DNA of 64,000 nt, taken from positions 100,946 to 164,945 of the forward strand of contig CANJSF010000005.1 of the NCBI GenBank assembly GCA_947476925.1, read 5' to 3'. Numbering within the stretch: the stretch's first letter is position 1; every line of letters begins with the position of its first letter. A program made the translations under genes and the position numbers. The notes beneath the pieces are model-generated. The model searched no databases, was not told the DNA's origin, and was given only the letters and a program-made list of their open reading frames with translations. Source of the DNA: Rhodospirillaceae bacterium. Lineage in GTDB: Bacteria; Pseudomonadota; Alphaproteobacteria; Rhodospirillales; Rhodospirillaceae. This document shows positions 27,919 through 37,321 of this stretch, in pieces.

Positions 27919-29103
27919 TTAGGCGCGCTTGGTACCTAAAATGTTGGCCTTCGCACCAGGACGTGCCGATGGCCCGTTCTCGTTCACATCAAATCCGGCT
28001 TGTTTCATCGCGCCTTTGAAGTCGAAGGCCGCATAGGTCAATCGCCAGACTTCGCCGTTCCAGCGCGAATCCCACCAGCTGCGGAACTTGCCAAATGCAG
28101 TCTTGGGCGGTGGCGATCCGGTGTAAAAATCAATGGGGAAGTAAACGCCGCCCGGGCGCAGTGTACGCAGCGATTCCTTGAGAACCGCATGTGTGCCTTC
28201 GGGCGAAACTTCATGGAACATGATGTTGTTGGTAATGATGTCGAAGTGATTGTCGGGGAATTTGCTGTCTTCCGCCAATCTTTGCGCAAAATGCACTTCA
28301 ACGCCCAAGTCAGCGGCGCGCATGTGCGCAAACCGCACCATCGGCGCCCCGCAATCAATGCCCCACACTTCGGCATTGGGGAAGCGTTGCTTCAACGCGA
28401 CAGCCAGCTGCCCACAGCTGGTGCCTTGCTCCAGGATGCGTAAAACTTTGCCGTCAGCCGGCAAGGGCAAAGCGTTAGCTAAAGCGATGTGCAGTTCATC
28501 CTGATTATTGCGGCCGGTATAAAAATTATTCGTGCCGTATAAATAACTATGACCCGCGAACGGATCACCCACGTAACCCCCGGGCTGAATGTGAATTTCA
28601 TGGCGTGTGTAGTCGGGCAGTTTGAGATCAGGATTGAGCTCGAGCGTGCCGGGCCCGACCTTATCAGCCGCATCCATTTCGGCCAAATACGCGTCGGCAT
28701 TGCCATGGAACTCATTGCGCAATGTCTTCCAGCTGAGTTGCTGGGCGCTAAGCCACGACCGCGCGCTGTTGGCGATGACCGGATCATTGGCCGTCAGCTC
28801 CAAAACCTTCTCGACAGGCGGATCGTTCGCAGGGTCTACGCCATTGACTTTCAGAATAGCATTCATGCGCGCTTCGGCCGCGCGGTTCATATCGACGTTC
28901 ACGAATTGTCTAAAGCCCGTAATGAAGTCGTGCTGACTTTCCAAATCGAGGCGCGGCAAACGCTCGAGCCGACCCACGGTGCCGCGGGGCTCAACATCCT
29001 TGGGCAGTGCGGCCTCAGCGGAACGTCCCAATACAGCTTCTTTCGCAGCTGTCGCAACGGCCATTGTTGATGCAAAGAGTGTGCGGCGATTGAGCATGGT
29101 CAT
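27919..29103 (-). CDS. Methyltransferase-fold protein with Tat-type leader, copy D
   Basis: 394 residues from ATG 29103, with GGAGGAG six bases upstream. Longer starts would run into the small gene. The leader begins MTMLNRRTLFASTMAVATAA. The core reads EIHIQPGGYVGDPFAG, ILEQGTSCGQLAVALKQRFP, VWGIDCGAPMVRFAH and NNIMFHEVS. The Cys in the SAM-binding turn (GTSCG) is unusual. It lies 13 bases downstream of the small helical protein gene and 20 bases upstream of the next methyltransferase gene, so the three probably form one operon. Confidence 0.88.
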   Translation of the reverse strand: MTMLNRRTLFASTMAVATAAKEAVLGRSAEAALPKDVEPRGTVGRLERLPRLDLESQHDFITGFRQFVNVDMNRAAEARMNAILKVNGVDPANDPPVEKVLELTANDPVIANSARSWLSAQQLSWKTLRNEFHGNADAYLAEMDAADKVGPGTLELNPDLKLPDYTRHEIHIQPGGYVGDPFAGHSYLYGTNNFYTGRNNQDELHIALANALPLPADGKVLRILEQGTSCGQLAVALKQRFPNAEVWGIDCGAPMVRFAHMRAADLGVEVHFAQRLAEDSKFPDNHFDIITNNIMFHEVSPEGTHAVLKESLRTLRPGGVYFPIDFYTGSPPPKTAFGKFRSWWDSRWNGEVWRLTYAAFDFKGAMKQAGFDVNENGPSARPGAKANILGTKRA

Positions 29104-29116
29104 GACTGCTCCTCCA

Positions 29117-29470
29117 CTATTTCTTCGACGTTGGGTTGACGCTACTGAGTGCGACAATATCTGCCGCACCACGCGCGAAATGCCCAAAGGCCGTGCGGAT
29201 GAATTCATCACGCTCGCCCACCAATTTCTTTTCTTCGTCAGGCGTAGGCATGTAGGCCTCAACCATGTCGCGAGAGATCTTGCCGTTCTTCTCAAACAGC
29301 ATTTCAATAATCTTCACTCGTCGGCGATTGGCCCACGTCTCCGCGCCAAGGTTTATAAGAGCCGTCATCATGTCATCAAGCAGTGGGTTGCCCAAAAATA
29401 CCGCTTTGTCAGTGTCAGACTTGATAAAATCGCTGGTGTAGTTTTTTAAATCTGTTTTGGCGTCAGCCAT
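29117..29470 (-). CDS. Small helical partner protein of the leader-bearing methyltransferases, copy 1
   Basis: 117 residues with a GGGGAGAG ribosome site. It is predicted helical, has no leader and no Cys or His cluster. The central block KAVFLGNPLLDDMMTALINL followed by RRRVKIIEMLFEKNGKISRDM is shared with the protein at 56916. In both places the gene immediately precedes an exported-type methyltransferase gene. I recognise no family. A role as chaperone, subunit or regulator of the partner is possible. Confidence 0.82.
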   Translation of the reverse strand: MADAKTDLKNYTSDFIKSDTDKAVFLGNPLLDDMMTALINLGAETWANRRRVKIIEMLFEKNGKISRDMVEAYMPTPDEEKKLVGERDEFIRTAFGHFARGAADIVALSSVNPTSKK

Positions 29471-29806
29471 TGGTTTTCTCTCCCCTCGTCTGCGCTGTGA
29501 GGTCGGTGGCCGGATCAGGCCCAGTCTCGACCGAAGTTGCGCTTGAAAACATTAATAGGCGTGGGGATGATAGTACGCCCACCAAAAGCCTTAGCCAGCA
29601 AATTGTGGCTCCGGTTACCCTTCGAATGCGCATCACCGATACTGCCCGAAGCCCGATTTTGCAGTGCGGTAGACCGAGCCGACAAACCCCCTGCCACCTC
29701 GGGGTGGTCACCAAGCCAGTCCAGTATTGTCAGGCATGACAAGGAGTTGTTAGCCAAGCAGCCTGGCCATGTCACACTGCGTGCGCCTGCCAAAGGAGAA
29801 AGCCTC
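29471..29806. other. Divergent promoter region between the methyltransferase operon and Rieske copy 3
   Basis: 336 bases without a supported gene. It contains an inverted repeat TTGTCA-4-TGACAA at 29727-29742 as candidate operator. No convincing -35/-10 pair was found. Confidence 0.5.
29727..29742. promoter_or_regulatory. Inverted repeat upstream of Rieske copy 3
   Basis: TTGTCA and TGACAA, 6-bp perfect arms with a 4-base spacer, 65 bases before the start codon. It could bind a dimeric regulator for either divergent transcript. Confidence 0.3.
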
Positions 29807-30940
29807 ATGTATATGAACTTCTGGTATGTCGCTGCCGAAGGCCGCGAACTCACCGACAAGCCGATGCACGCCAAAATGCTGGGGCAAGATTTCGTCCTTT
29901 TCCGTGACAGCAAAGGTGCGGCGCATTGTTTGTCAAACACCTGCACTCATCGCGGCGCATCACTGGCGCATGGCAAAGTGAAGGGAGACAACATTGAATG
30001 CCCCTATCATGGCTGGCAATTCGGTGGGGCCGATGGAGTGTGCGCCAAAATTCCATCGCTGGGCAAAGACGGTAAAATTCCAGCGCGCGCCAAAGTCGAC
30101 AGCTACCCCGTTCAAGAAAAATATGGATTGGTGTTCTGCTTCCTGGGCGACCTGCCCGAAGCTGAACGCGTGCCGATTATGGACATCGAAGAATGGAATG
30201 ACCCCAAGTGGCGTTTCACAACTCTGGCATACGAATGGCGGGCTGACTGGCAGCGCGCCATGGAAAACTCGCTGGACCCCGCGCACACGGAATTTGTCCA
30301 TCCCTCGATGGGCTACCAAGGTGGCCGCGAAGATTACAACGTGCCTGACTTGGATGTTGTCGAGCATGCGTGGGGCGTAGGCACGATGACTAAATTTGTC
30401 TCGCCCGATTTGCCGCATGAGAAAATGAAAGGCCTGAAAGGCGAAGGCCAAATGGAAGCTGGATCCACGACATGGGGCATTGGCCAGTCGGTGACCAAGC
30501 TGCATTTCTCGCCGGTGACTTGGGCGCATCAATACACATTCACCACGCCGGTCGATGAGCACCACATCAAGCGTTGGTTTTTGCAAGGCCGCAACTTCCG
30601 CACCGATGAAGCGATGGATGCCCCTGTGAATGAGCGCAATTTGGTGGTGGTCGATCAGGATAAGCAGGTCGTGACGCGCCTTGAGCCGTTCTTCACACCC
30701 GAATCACACACGGAAGAAGTGATGGTGAAGGCCGATGCCGTGATTGTGCGTTTCCGCGAGATGCTGAAGGGCTACGAAGCGAGTGGGTGGCGCATCGATG
30801 TCGCCTCGGTCAATGCCATGCGCGAGAAAAAAGCGTTTGCCATCCCATCACCCGCGCGGCGCACAAATAAGGGCTGGGCGCTCGACCCCGTGCCAACCGT
30901 GAAGTCCGAGCCCTCGGCTACGCGAGCAGCCGCAGAGTAA
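29807..30940 (+). CDS. Rieske non-heme iron oxygenase, copy 3
   Basis: 377 residues from ATG 29807, with AGGAGA upstream. Rieske ligands are Cys46, His48, Cys65 and His68. The catalytic iron motif is Asn154, Asp157, His160 and His165 in ENSLDPAHTEFVHP. It resembles copy 1 at 21988 along the whole length, including the identical stretch DNIECPYHGWQFGGADGVC. It is divergent from the small-protein and methyltransferase operon, and five bases before the convergent SMP-30-like gene. It ends AAAE. The substrate is unknown. Confidence 0.92.
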   Translation: MYMNFWYVAAEGRELTDKPMHAKMLGQDFVLFRDSKGAAHCLSNTCTHRGASLAHGKVKGDNIECPYHGWQFGGADGVCAKIPSLGKDGKIPARAKVDSYPVQEKYGLVFCFLGDLPEAERVPIMDIEEWNDPKWRFTTLAYEWRADWQRAMENSLDPAHTEFVHPSMGYQGGREDYNVPDLDVVEHAWGVGTMTKFVSPDLPHEKMKGLKGEGQMEAGSTTWGIGQSVTKLHFSPVTWAHQYTFTTPVDEHHIKRWFLQGRNFRTDEAMDAPVNERNLVVVDQDKQVVTRLEPFFTPESHTEEVMVKADAVIVRFREMLKGYEASGWRIDVASVNAMREKKAFAIPSPARRTNKGWALDPVPTVKSEPSATRAAAE

Positions 30941-30945
30941 AGTCT

Positions 30946-32592
30946 CTAACGCTTGGTGATACGATAGAGCGTGTTGTCGATGTCGCCGGTCACGTAGATT
31001 GCGCCGTCTCTAGCGACCATGACACCCGTCGGTAAAAACGGCGCGGGAACTTGGTCGCCAACATCAAGGCCGATGGAGAGGTTCTCAGCCAGCACCTCCA
31101 TTTTCGATTTGCCTTTCGGATCAAGCGCAACGAGGCGTTTGGCACCAACCTCGGCAACGATCAGGCGACCATCGGCCGTGAGCGCAATGCCTTCGGGCCG
31201 TTTTAACTTGCGCGCCACGATCGTGCGCGTGTTGGTGGCCAGTTCGACACGGCTCACATCGCCATTCGTGTATTGCCCTCGTTTGTCCTTCTTGCCGTAT
31301 TCAGTGACGTAAAACACGCCATTGCCCGCATCAGCCAGACCCACGGGGCCTTCCAAGCCCCATGCCGCTTGACTGCGCGTATGCTCTGCATCGTTAGCCA
31401 CATGAATGAGACGGTCCGCAGAAAAATCCGCAACGATAAAGCCATCCGGCACAGGTCTAATATCGTAAGGCGCGCCGAAGCCTGGAAGGTTTGCGATGAG
31501 CTTGCCCGAATCGCGCGCCACAATTTGCACCGTGCCGAATGGCCAGATGTTGGAGAGCACATAAGCCTCGCCAATTACGGCCATCCCGCTTGCGCCAAGT
31601 ACGCCAGGCCCGCGCGGAATCGGCGTGACTTGTCCATTCGCGGGATCAACGATTCGCGGCCCCCACGAGTCGGCAACAATCAACTGCTCGCGACCATCGC
31701 GCTCAATCGACGACACCGTTCCTGGCGCACTGATGTTGCCCCAGGTGACGCGCCGCGTGGCTCCTGTGTCAGGGTTGATCTCGGTGATGCCATTGAAAGG
31801 TGTGCTGGACACATAAATGAAGTCATTTTTGGCAATAGCAAGATTGTCAGCAGCTGGCGGAACCGTGGCCAGCAATTGGCGCGTTGTGCCGTCTATGGAG
31901 AAGCGCATCACCTCGCCCGATATATAGTCCACGGCAACCACACGGCCCTTCGAGTCAAGATTGACCCCCGATGGCTGCATAAACCCCGATGCAAAGTCGG
32001 TGACAGCGCCAGTCTCGATGTTGATCTTGACCAACTTACCTTTCAAGAACAGCGGACCATACAAAGTATTATCGGCGGCAATCTCGAAGCCATTGAGCCC
32101 GCCTAGTTTTTCGGCGACCACGCGCGGCGGCGTTTGGCCCGTGATGTCAATCTCATACAAGCCATCGGCTCGGAAAATGCGGGTGGCGAAAAGGCGGCCA
32201 TCTTTGGTGTAGTTGATTGAGTTAAGACCCGACATACCTTCAGCTAAAGTTTGAATCTTGCCGTTGGGCGCTCGCGCAAAGACGGACTCAAAACTTCCAG
32301 CCGTCCAGGCTAACGTGCCGTCCGGCGCAAAGGCGAGGTCATCACACGTGCCCCGCGACGGGCCCACGAACGTGCTCACCGCGCTGGTTTTCACATCGAT
32401 GCGGTAAATGCTGTGGCCTGTAAGACTACATGCATACAGTGCCCCGTCGGGACCAAACGCTAAACCATGCACACCGTGCATCGGCGAACCGGGCACGATG
32501 GTTTCAGTGCGATATCCGCGATCAGCGGCAAGTGCGTTAATCGCCAGAGTGAGTAAAGCCGTACAGAGCAACCCTGTCCGAAAGTACCGCAT
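30946..32592 (-). CDS. Exported SMP-30/NHL-repeat beta-propeller protein
   Basis: 548 residues from ATG 32592 behind a GGGGAGGC site. The leader (MRYFRTGLLCTALLTLAINALA) is followed by repeats of the form GLAFGPDGALYA, LAFAPDGTLAW, GIALTADGRLIV and TGVMVARDGAIYV, as in SMP-30/gluconolactonase and NHL propellers. The periplasmic protein may hydrolyse lactones or bind ligands. The repeats account for most of its length. It is divergent from the serine carboxypeptidase gene. Confidence 0.87.
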   Translation of the reverse strand: MRYFRTGLLCTALLTLAINALAADRGYRTETIVPGSPMHGVHGLAFGPDGALYACSLTGHSIYRIDVKTSAVSTFVGPSRGTCDDLAFAPDGTLAWTAGSFESVFARAPNGKIQTLAEGMSGLNSINYTKDGRLFATRIFRADGLYEIDITGQTPPRVVAEKLGGLNGFEIAADNTLYGPLFLKGKLVKINIETGAVTDFASGFMQPSGVNLDSKGRVVAVDYISGEVMRFSIDGTTRQLLATVPPAADNLAIAKNDFIYVSSTPFNGITEINPDTGATRRVTWGNISAPGTVSSIERDGREQLIVADSWGPRIVDPANGQVTPIPRGPGVLGASGMAVIGEAYVLSNIWPFGTVQIVARDSGKLIANLPGFGAPYDIRPVPDGFIVADFSADRLIHVANDAEHTRSQAAWGLEGPVGLADAGNGVFYVTEYGKKDKRGQYTNGDVSRVELATNTRTIVARKLKRPEGIALTADGRLIVAEVGAKRLVALDPKGKSKMEVLAENLSIGLDVGDQVPAPFLPTGVMVARDGAIYVTGDIDNTLYRITKR

Positions 32593-32743
32593 CGTGTTGC
32601 CTCCCCGATCAGATGACATCGGCGTAACATTAGCCTGAATTTTCGCCGACAAACCATCGATTACGTGGGCAGCCAGTCCATGGACAAACGCGGGCGGCAC
32701 ACCGTAAACTTTACCTAATCTCAGCGCGAATTGGAGACCACGC

Positions 32744-34300
32744 ATGTCGCTTCGGCTTACGCTTCTGCTGACTTTCATTGTTTATGCTGTTGCAGTCACT
32801 CACATCACACCGGTGGCAGTGGCTCAAGACGAGCCCACAAAATCTGAAAAAACTGAGGGGGAAAAGGGCGATAAAGACAAAGCCGAAAAAGAAAAACCCA
32901 AGGTTTTCACGAGTGATTTTTCAGGCACGTTCGGCACCGAGCGCGTCAATTACCGGGTGACAGCTGGTGAGACGTTCCTCAAAAACGACAAGGGCGAAGA
33001 TACCGCAGCAATTTTCTCAGTCGCGTACACTAAAAAAGATGTGGCTGACCCGCGCACGCGCCCGGTGATGTTTGTGTTTAACGGCGGGCCCGGCTCGGCC
33101 TCGTTGTGGCTGCATATGGGGGTGTTTGGCCCTAAGCGTGTGATCGTTCCCAGCGATGGAAAACCGGCTGGCGCTGCGCCTTATAAAATTGAAGATAACC
33201 CGCTGAGTGTGCTTGATGCTACGGACCTTGTGTTTATCGACCCTGTCGGAACTGGATACTCAAGGGCGCTGGGCAAAACAAAAAATGAAGAATTCTGGGG
33301 CCTGAAAGAAGACGCCGAGTCTATTGGGTCTTTCATCCGCATCTGGATTACAAAAAATGGCCGATGGAACTCGGCCAAGTACATCGCGGGCGAGAGTTAT
33401 GGTACGACCCGCGCGGCACGTCTGGTTGCCTCGTTACAAGGCGGATTTAATGGCGTCACCGTCAACGGCGTCGTTCTGATTTCATCGATTCTTGATTTTC
33501 ATACCGCTGACTTTAACAAGGGCAACGACCTTCCCTACGTCAGCTATCTGCCGACTTATGCGGCGGCAGCGTGGTACCACGGCAAAGTGAGCCCGAAGCC
33601 TGAGAGCCTCGACAAATTTATGGAAGAGGCGCGCGAGTTTGCGACTAACGAATACTCAGTGGCCTTGCTAAAGGGCACCAAGTTGAAGGGCGCAGACCGC
33701 AAGGCCATCGTCGCCAAACTGGCACGGTTCACGGGCTTGAGCGAAACGTACCTCGAACAAACCGACCTGCGCGTTGATGCGTTTCGATTTATGAAACAGC
33801 TGCTGCGTGACCAAGGCCAGGTCGTAGGGCGTTTTGACGCCCGCTACACGGGCAAGGATTACGACGCCGCGGGCGAAACATTCGACAATGACCCTTCGGG
33901 CTATGGCGTTGATGGTGCGTTTGTCACTTCGGTCAACGATTACCTGACACGCGTGTTGAAGGTGGATTTGGATCGTCGCTACAAAATTTTGGATGGCGAA
34001 CCGAGCTCAAAATGGAAGTGGAACGAAGGCAATGGCGGCTGGGCGACCCACGTCAATGTTGCTCCGCACATTGGGACGGCAATGCGCGAGAACGCCGACT
34101 TTCGGGTCTATCAAGCTAACGGCTATTACGACCTCGCCACACCGTTCTTTGCGACCGATCTGACAATGGCTAACAATGGCATCGACCCCAGCCGCATCCA
34201 GATGAGCTACTTCGAGAGCGGGCACATGATTTATACGCATGAACCGTCCTTGCGTCGCCTCACGTCGGAAGTGCGCGCCTTCATTCAGGCCAGGCGCTAA
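32744..34300 (+). CDS. Exported S10 serine carboxypeptidase
   Basis: 518 residues. A leader (cut near AVAQ) precedes a highly charged Lys/Glu linker (residues 30-53). S10 motifs: FNGGPGSASLWLHMG, FIDPVGTGYS, the nucleophile Ser218 in AGESYG, and the catalytic His in YFESGHMIYTHEPSLRRL. It should remove C-terminal residues from peptides in the periplasm. The GGAG ribosome site lies eight bases before the ATG. It may be regulated with the divergent propeller protein gene, as they share 151 bases of promoter region. Confidence 0.93.
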   Translation: MSLRLTLLLTFIVYAVAVTHITPVAVAQDEPTKSEKTEGEKGDKDKAEKEKPKVFTSDFSGTFGTERVNYRVTAGETFLKNDKGEDTAAIFSVAYTKKDVADPRTRPVMFVFNGGPGSASLWLHMGVFGPKRVIVPSDGKPAGAAPYKIEDNPLSVLDATDLVFIDPVGTGYSRALGKTKNEEFWGLKEDAESIGSFIRIWITKNGRWNSAKYIAGESYGTTRAARLVASLQGGFNGVTVNGVVLISSILDFHTADFNKGNDLPYVSYLPTYAAAAWYHGKVSPKPESLDKFMEEAREFATNEYSVALLKGTKLKGADRKAIVAKLARFTGLSETYLEQTDLRVDAFRFMKQLLRDQGQVVGRFDARYTGKDYDAAGETFDNDPSGYGVDGAFVTSVNDYLTRVLKVDLDRRYKILDGEPSSKWKWNEGNGGWATHVNVAPHIGTAMRENADFRVYQANGYYDLATPFFATDLTMANNGIDPSRIQMSYFESGHMIYTHEPSLRRLTSEVRAFIQARR

Positions 34301-34400
34301 ACCATAACGACCAACGCGCGGGCGGGAACTGCCTACACCTTGGATTCGTAGTTGCTACTTCTAGAATGCGGCACGATCAAAACCTCCGAAGGACTTTGCC

Positions 34401-35978
34401 ATGTCTCCGAAAGACGTCACCTCGCACCCCCTGATCGCTCGGCTTGTGCAAGCGGTGGGGCCAGACCATGTGCTGACCAGCGCAGAGGACCGCGAATTTT
34501 ACAGCCATGATGTCTATCGGCAAATGGCTACCCCTTTAGCCGTGGTGCGCCCCGGCAGCGTTGATGAACTGGCGCGCGTTGTGGGAATGGCGACCGCGGA
34601 AGGCATTGCGATTGTGCCACGCGGCGGCGGTGCATCGTACTCGGATGGATATTGCGCAACCACCGAGGACTCATTGTCGATTGATACCACCCGCCTGAAC
34701 CGTATGGAGATCAACGAACGCGACATGTTCATTACCGTCGAATGCGGTGTGACATGGGCCGAGATGTACGAAGCATTAAAAGAAAAAGGTTTGCGCACAC
34801 CGTTCTGGGGGCCGTTCTCGGGGCTGAAGGCGACGGTCGGCGGCTCGATGTCGCAAGGCTCGGTCAGTATGGGCAGCAGCTTACACGGTCCATCGGCAGA
34901 CTCGGTCTTGGCCATGGAAATTGTGTTGGCCGATGGTACGATTTTGAAAACCGGTTCACTTGCCGCGGCCAATGGCCGTGGTCACTTTCGCCACTACGGC
35001 CCCGACCTGTCGGCGTTGTTTACCGGCGATACCGGAGCGATGGGCGTGAAGGCGCGCATCACATTACGCCTCATGAGAAAACTCCCCATCGCCATGTCGG
35101 CATCGTTCGGGTTTGCCAGTTTCGAAGGCATGGCCGCCGGCATGGAGGCGGCCGCCAAAGAAGGCGCGGTAAGTGATAATTTCGGACTCAATCCGCGCCT
35201 ACAGAAAGCGTGGCTGGGCCGCACAAACATGAAGCAAAGTTTGGATGCAGCGTTTGCCGTTTACAAAACTGCGCGCAATCCTATTGAAGGTTTGTTCAAG
35301 CTGGTGCGCATGGCCGTGGCCGGGAAAAGCTTTTTGGACAAGTCGGAATACTCGGCGCACTTCATTGTTGAAGGTTTGGATGTCGACCATGCCCGCAGTT
35401 TATTAGCCGCTGTGCGCCGCGCCGTCGAACCTCATGGTGTCGAAGTCCCCAATACCATTCCGACTGTCGTGGGCAGTATGCCGTTCATGCCTCTATACCC
35501 CATCATGGGGCCTGCGGGCGAACGATGGGTGCCGTTGCATGGAATTCTAGCGTTCTCGCAAGTCAAAGCATTTCACGACAAGCTCACGGCGCTGCACGCC
35601 AAGTTTGCGGCCGACATGGAGCGTTTGAAAATTCACTCAGCGGCCATGTTTACCACGATCGGCACCACAGGATTTTTGTACGAGCCGGTGTTTTATTGGC
35701 AAGACACGCGTCACCTTTACCACGAGCGCTATTTGCCTAAGGAGTTCTTGGCCGTACTGCCAACTTACGGCGAGAACCCCGAAGCCCGCGTGAAGGTCGA
35801 GGAAATGCGCTCAGCCATCCGTGATGCATTTGCCAGCTGCGGCGCGGTGCATCTACAGGTGGGCAAAAGCTACCCGTACATGAAAGGTCGCGATCCGCGC
35901 AACGCCGCGATGTTGAAAGACATTAAAGCGCTGCTTGACCCAAAACGACTGATGAATCCGGGGAGCTTGGGGCTGTAA
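34401..35978 (+). CDS. FAD-linked oxidase (PCMH-type FAD-binding fold)
   Basis: 525 residues, no leader. The N-terminal FAD-binding part has VVRPGSVDELARVVGMATAEG, VPRGGGASYSDGY and TVGGSMSQGSVSMGSSLHG. The C-terminal part ends LDPKRLMNPGSLGL, typical of the FAD-oxidase/lactate or vanillyl-alcohol oxidase group. It likely oxidises an alcohol or hydroxy acid. No substrate or electron acceptor is seen. Its last 56 bases overlap the end of the MATE gene on the other strand. Confidence 0.9.
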   Translation: MSPKDVTSHPLIARLVQAVGPDHVLTSAEDREFYSHDVYRQMATPLAVVRPGSVDELARVVGMATAEGIAIVPRGGGASYSDGYCATTEDSLSIDTTRLNRMEINERDMFITVECGVTWAEMYEALKEKGLRTPFWGPFSGLKATVGGSMSQGSVSMGSSLHGPSADSVLAMEIVLADGTILKTGSLAAANGRGHFRHYGPDLSALFTGDTGAMGVKARITLRLMRKLPIAMSASFGFASFEGMAAGMEAAAKEGAVSDNFGLNPRLQKAWLGRTNMKQSLDAAFAVYKTARNPIEGLFKLVRMAVAGKSFLDKSEYSAHFIVEGLDVDHARSLLAAVRRAVEPHGVEVPNTIPTVVGSMPFMPLYPIMGPAGERWVPLHGILAFSQVKAFHDKLTALHAKFAADMERLKIHSAAMFTTIGTTGFLYEPVFYWQDTRHLYHERYLPKEFLAVLPTYGENPEARVKVEEMRSAIRDAFASCGAVHLQVGKSYPYMKGRDPRNAAMLKDIKALLDPKRLMNPGSLGL

Positions 35979-37311
35979 GCGGCACCCGGCGTGCAAACTC
36001 TCGGCGCAAGAGCAGGTAACTGATTAGCGTCTGCACCGCAGCGCTGGCCACCGAAAGCAGCCATAAGTGTTGCATTTCGAACCATGGGTAGCGTGAGAGC
36101 AGCAACGCCGGCAGGGCAAACGTGATCAAACGGCTGGCGCTGCTGAACAGCGCCGGCACGGTGTTCCCCAAAGCTTGGAACAAACCCGAGCAGGTGAAAA
36201 TGAATCCTGACGCGATGAAATTCCACGAAATGTATTGCAGGAATTGAGCGCCCACGGCGATCACGGCTTGATCAGTGGTGAAGCCCATGATCAGCACCTC
36301 AGGCTTAAACTGACAGAGGATCGTCAACACCAACATGATCGATGCACCTGTGCCTGCCGCCGTGCGGAAAGTTTGGCGCACGCGATCGTACAGGCCTGCA
36401 CCCACGTTCTGCCCCGCTAAGGGCGCCGCCGCAAACGACACCGCCATCGCCGGCAGAAAAATGGATTGCATGACGCGCATGCCAAGACCGAAACCGGCTT
36501 GCGCTTCAGCACCGTAATCACGAATGATCCAGTAGATCACGGCGTTGAACAAAAACATCAACGCGAACTCGCCGCCCGACGGCAGGCCAATGCGCAAAAT
36601 TCGCGACCAGGCTTCCAAACGCGGCACAAACATCGCCGCAGTGAAGCTGACAAAATGCTCTAGCCGCACGAAGTAAATCAGCAGCATGAGGACAGCGACG
36701 GCCGTTGCAATGGAGCTGGCCAAGCCAGCGCCAGCGACACCCATCGCATGGCCCGTGCCCCAACCCGCGATGAGGACTGGTGCGAGAATTGTATTCAGCA
36801 ACACACTGATCACCTGAACAACCATTGTCGGTTTGGCGATGCCTGTTCCGCGCAAAGCCGAGCCCATCGACACCAAGGCAAATTGCAGCGCCATGCCTGG
36901 CAAAAACCAATTCAGGTAATCGATGCCGGCTTGAGCCGTGGCGTCATCAGCACCAAGGCCGTGCATATAAACCGGGCTGAAAATATAGCCGACGACCAGC
37001 GTGATCGCGGCACAAGTACCCGCCAGCACCAAGCTTTGATTGAAAATCAGGTTCGCGTCGGGCTGGTCTTTGCGGCCTGTGGCTTGCGCGATGAGTGCCA
37101 TCGAACCCACGCCCAGAACTTGGCTCAGCGCCATAACAATCATAAAAATATTGGCCGCTGCGCTAACGCCTGCGATAGCCGCATCGCCAAGTCGCGCGAC
37201 GAAATAGAGGTCGACCAAAATATAGAGCGTCTGGAAAAGCATGCCCGCGGCAATCGGAATCGCCAACGAGGCAAGATGCTTCGGGATCGAGCCTTGGGTG
37301 AGATCTTGCAC
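35923..37311 (-). CDS. MATE family efflux transporter
   Basis: 462 residues from GTG 37311 behind AAGGAA. An upstream start would lengthen the protein through the end of the DUF2239 gene. It has about 12 helices and the MATE features GSIPKHLASLAIPIAAGMLFQ and ALSQVLGVGSMALIAQATG. It should expel cationic or organic compounds with sodium or proton exchange. It is ten bases downstream of the DUF2239 gene, and the two are probably one operon. Confidence 0.9.
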   Translation of the reverse strand: MQDLTQGSIPKHLASLAIPIAAGMLFQTLYILVDLYFVARLGDAAIAGVSAAANIFMIVMALSQVLGVGSMALIAQATGRKDQPDANLIFNQSLVLAGTCAAITLVVGYIFSPVYMHGLGADDATAQAGIDYLNWFLPGMALQFALVSMGSALRGTGIAKPTMVVQVISVLLNTILAPVLIAGWGTGHAMGVAGAGLASSIATAVAVLMLLIYFVRLEHFVSFTAAMFVPRLEAWSRILRIGLPSGGEFALMFLFNAVIYWIIRDYGAEAQAGFGLGMRVMQSIFLPAMAVSFAAAPLAGQNVGAGLYDRVRQTFRTAAGTGASIMLVLTILCQFKPEVLIMGFTTDQAVIAVGAQFLQYISWNFIASGFIFTCSGLFQALGNTVPALFSSASRLITFALPALLLSRYPWFEMQHLWLLSVASAAVQTLISYLLLRREFARRVPLTAPSSPDSSVVLGQAAL

Positions 37312-37321
37312 GATGAATTCC

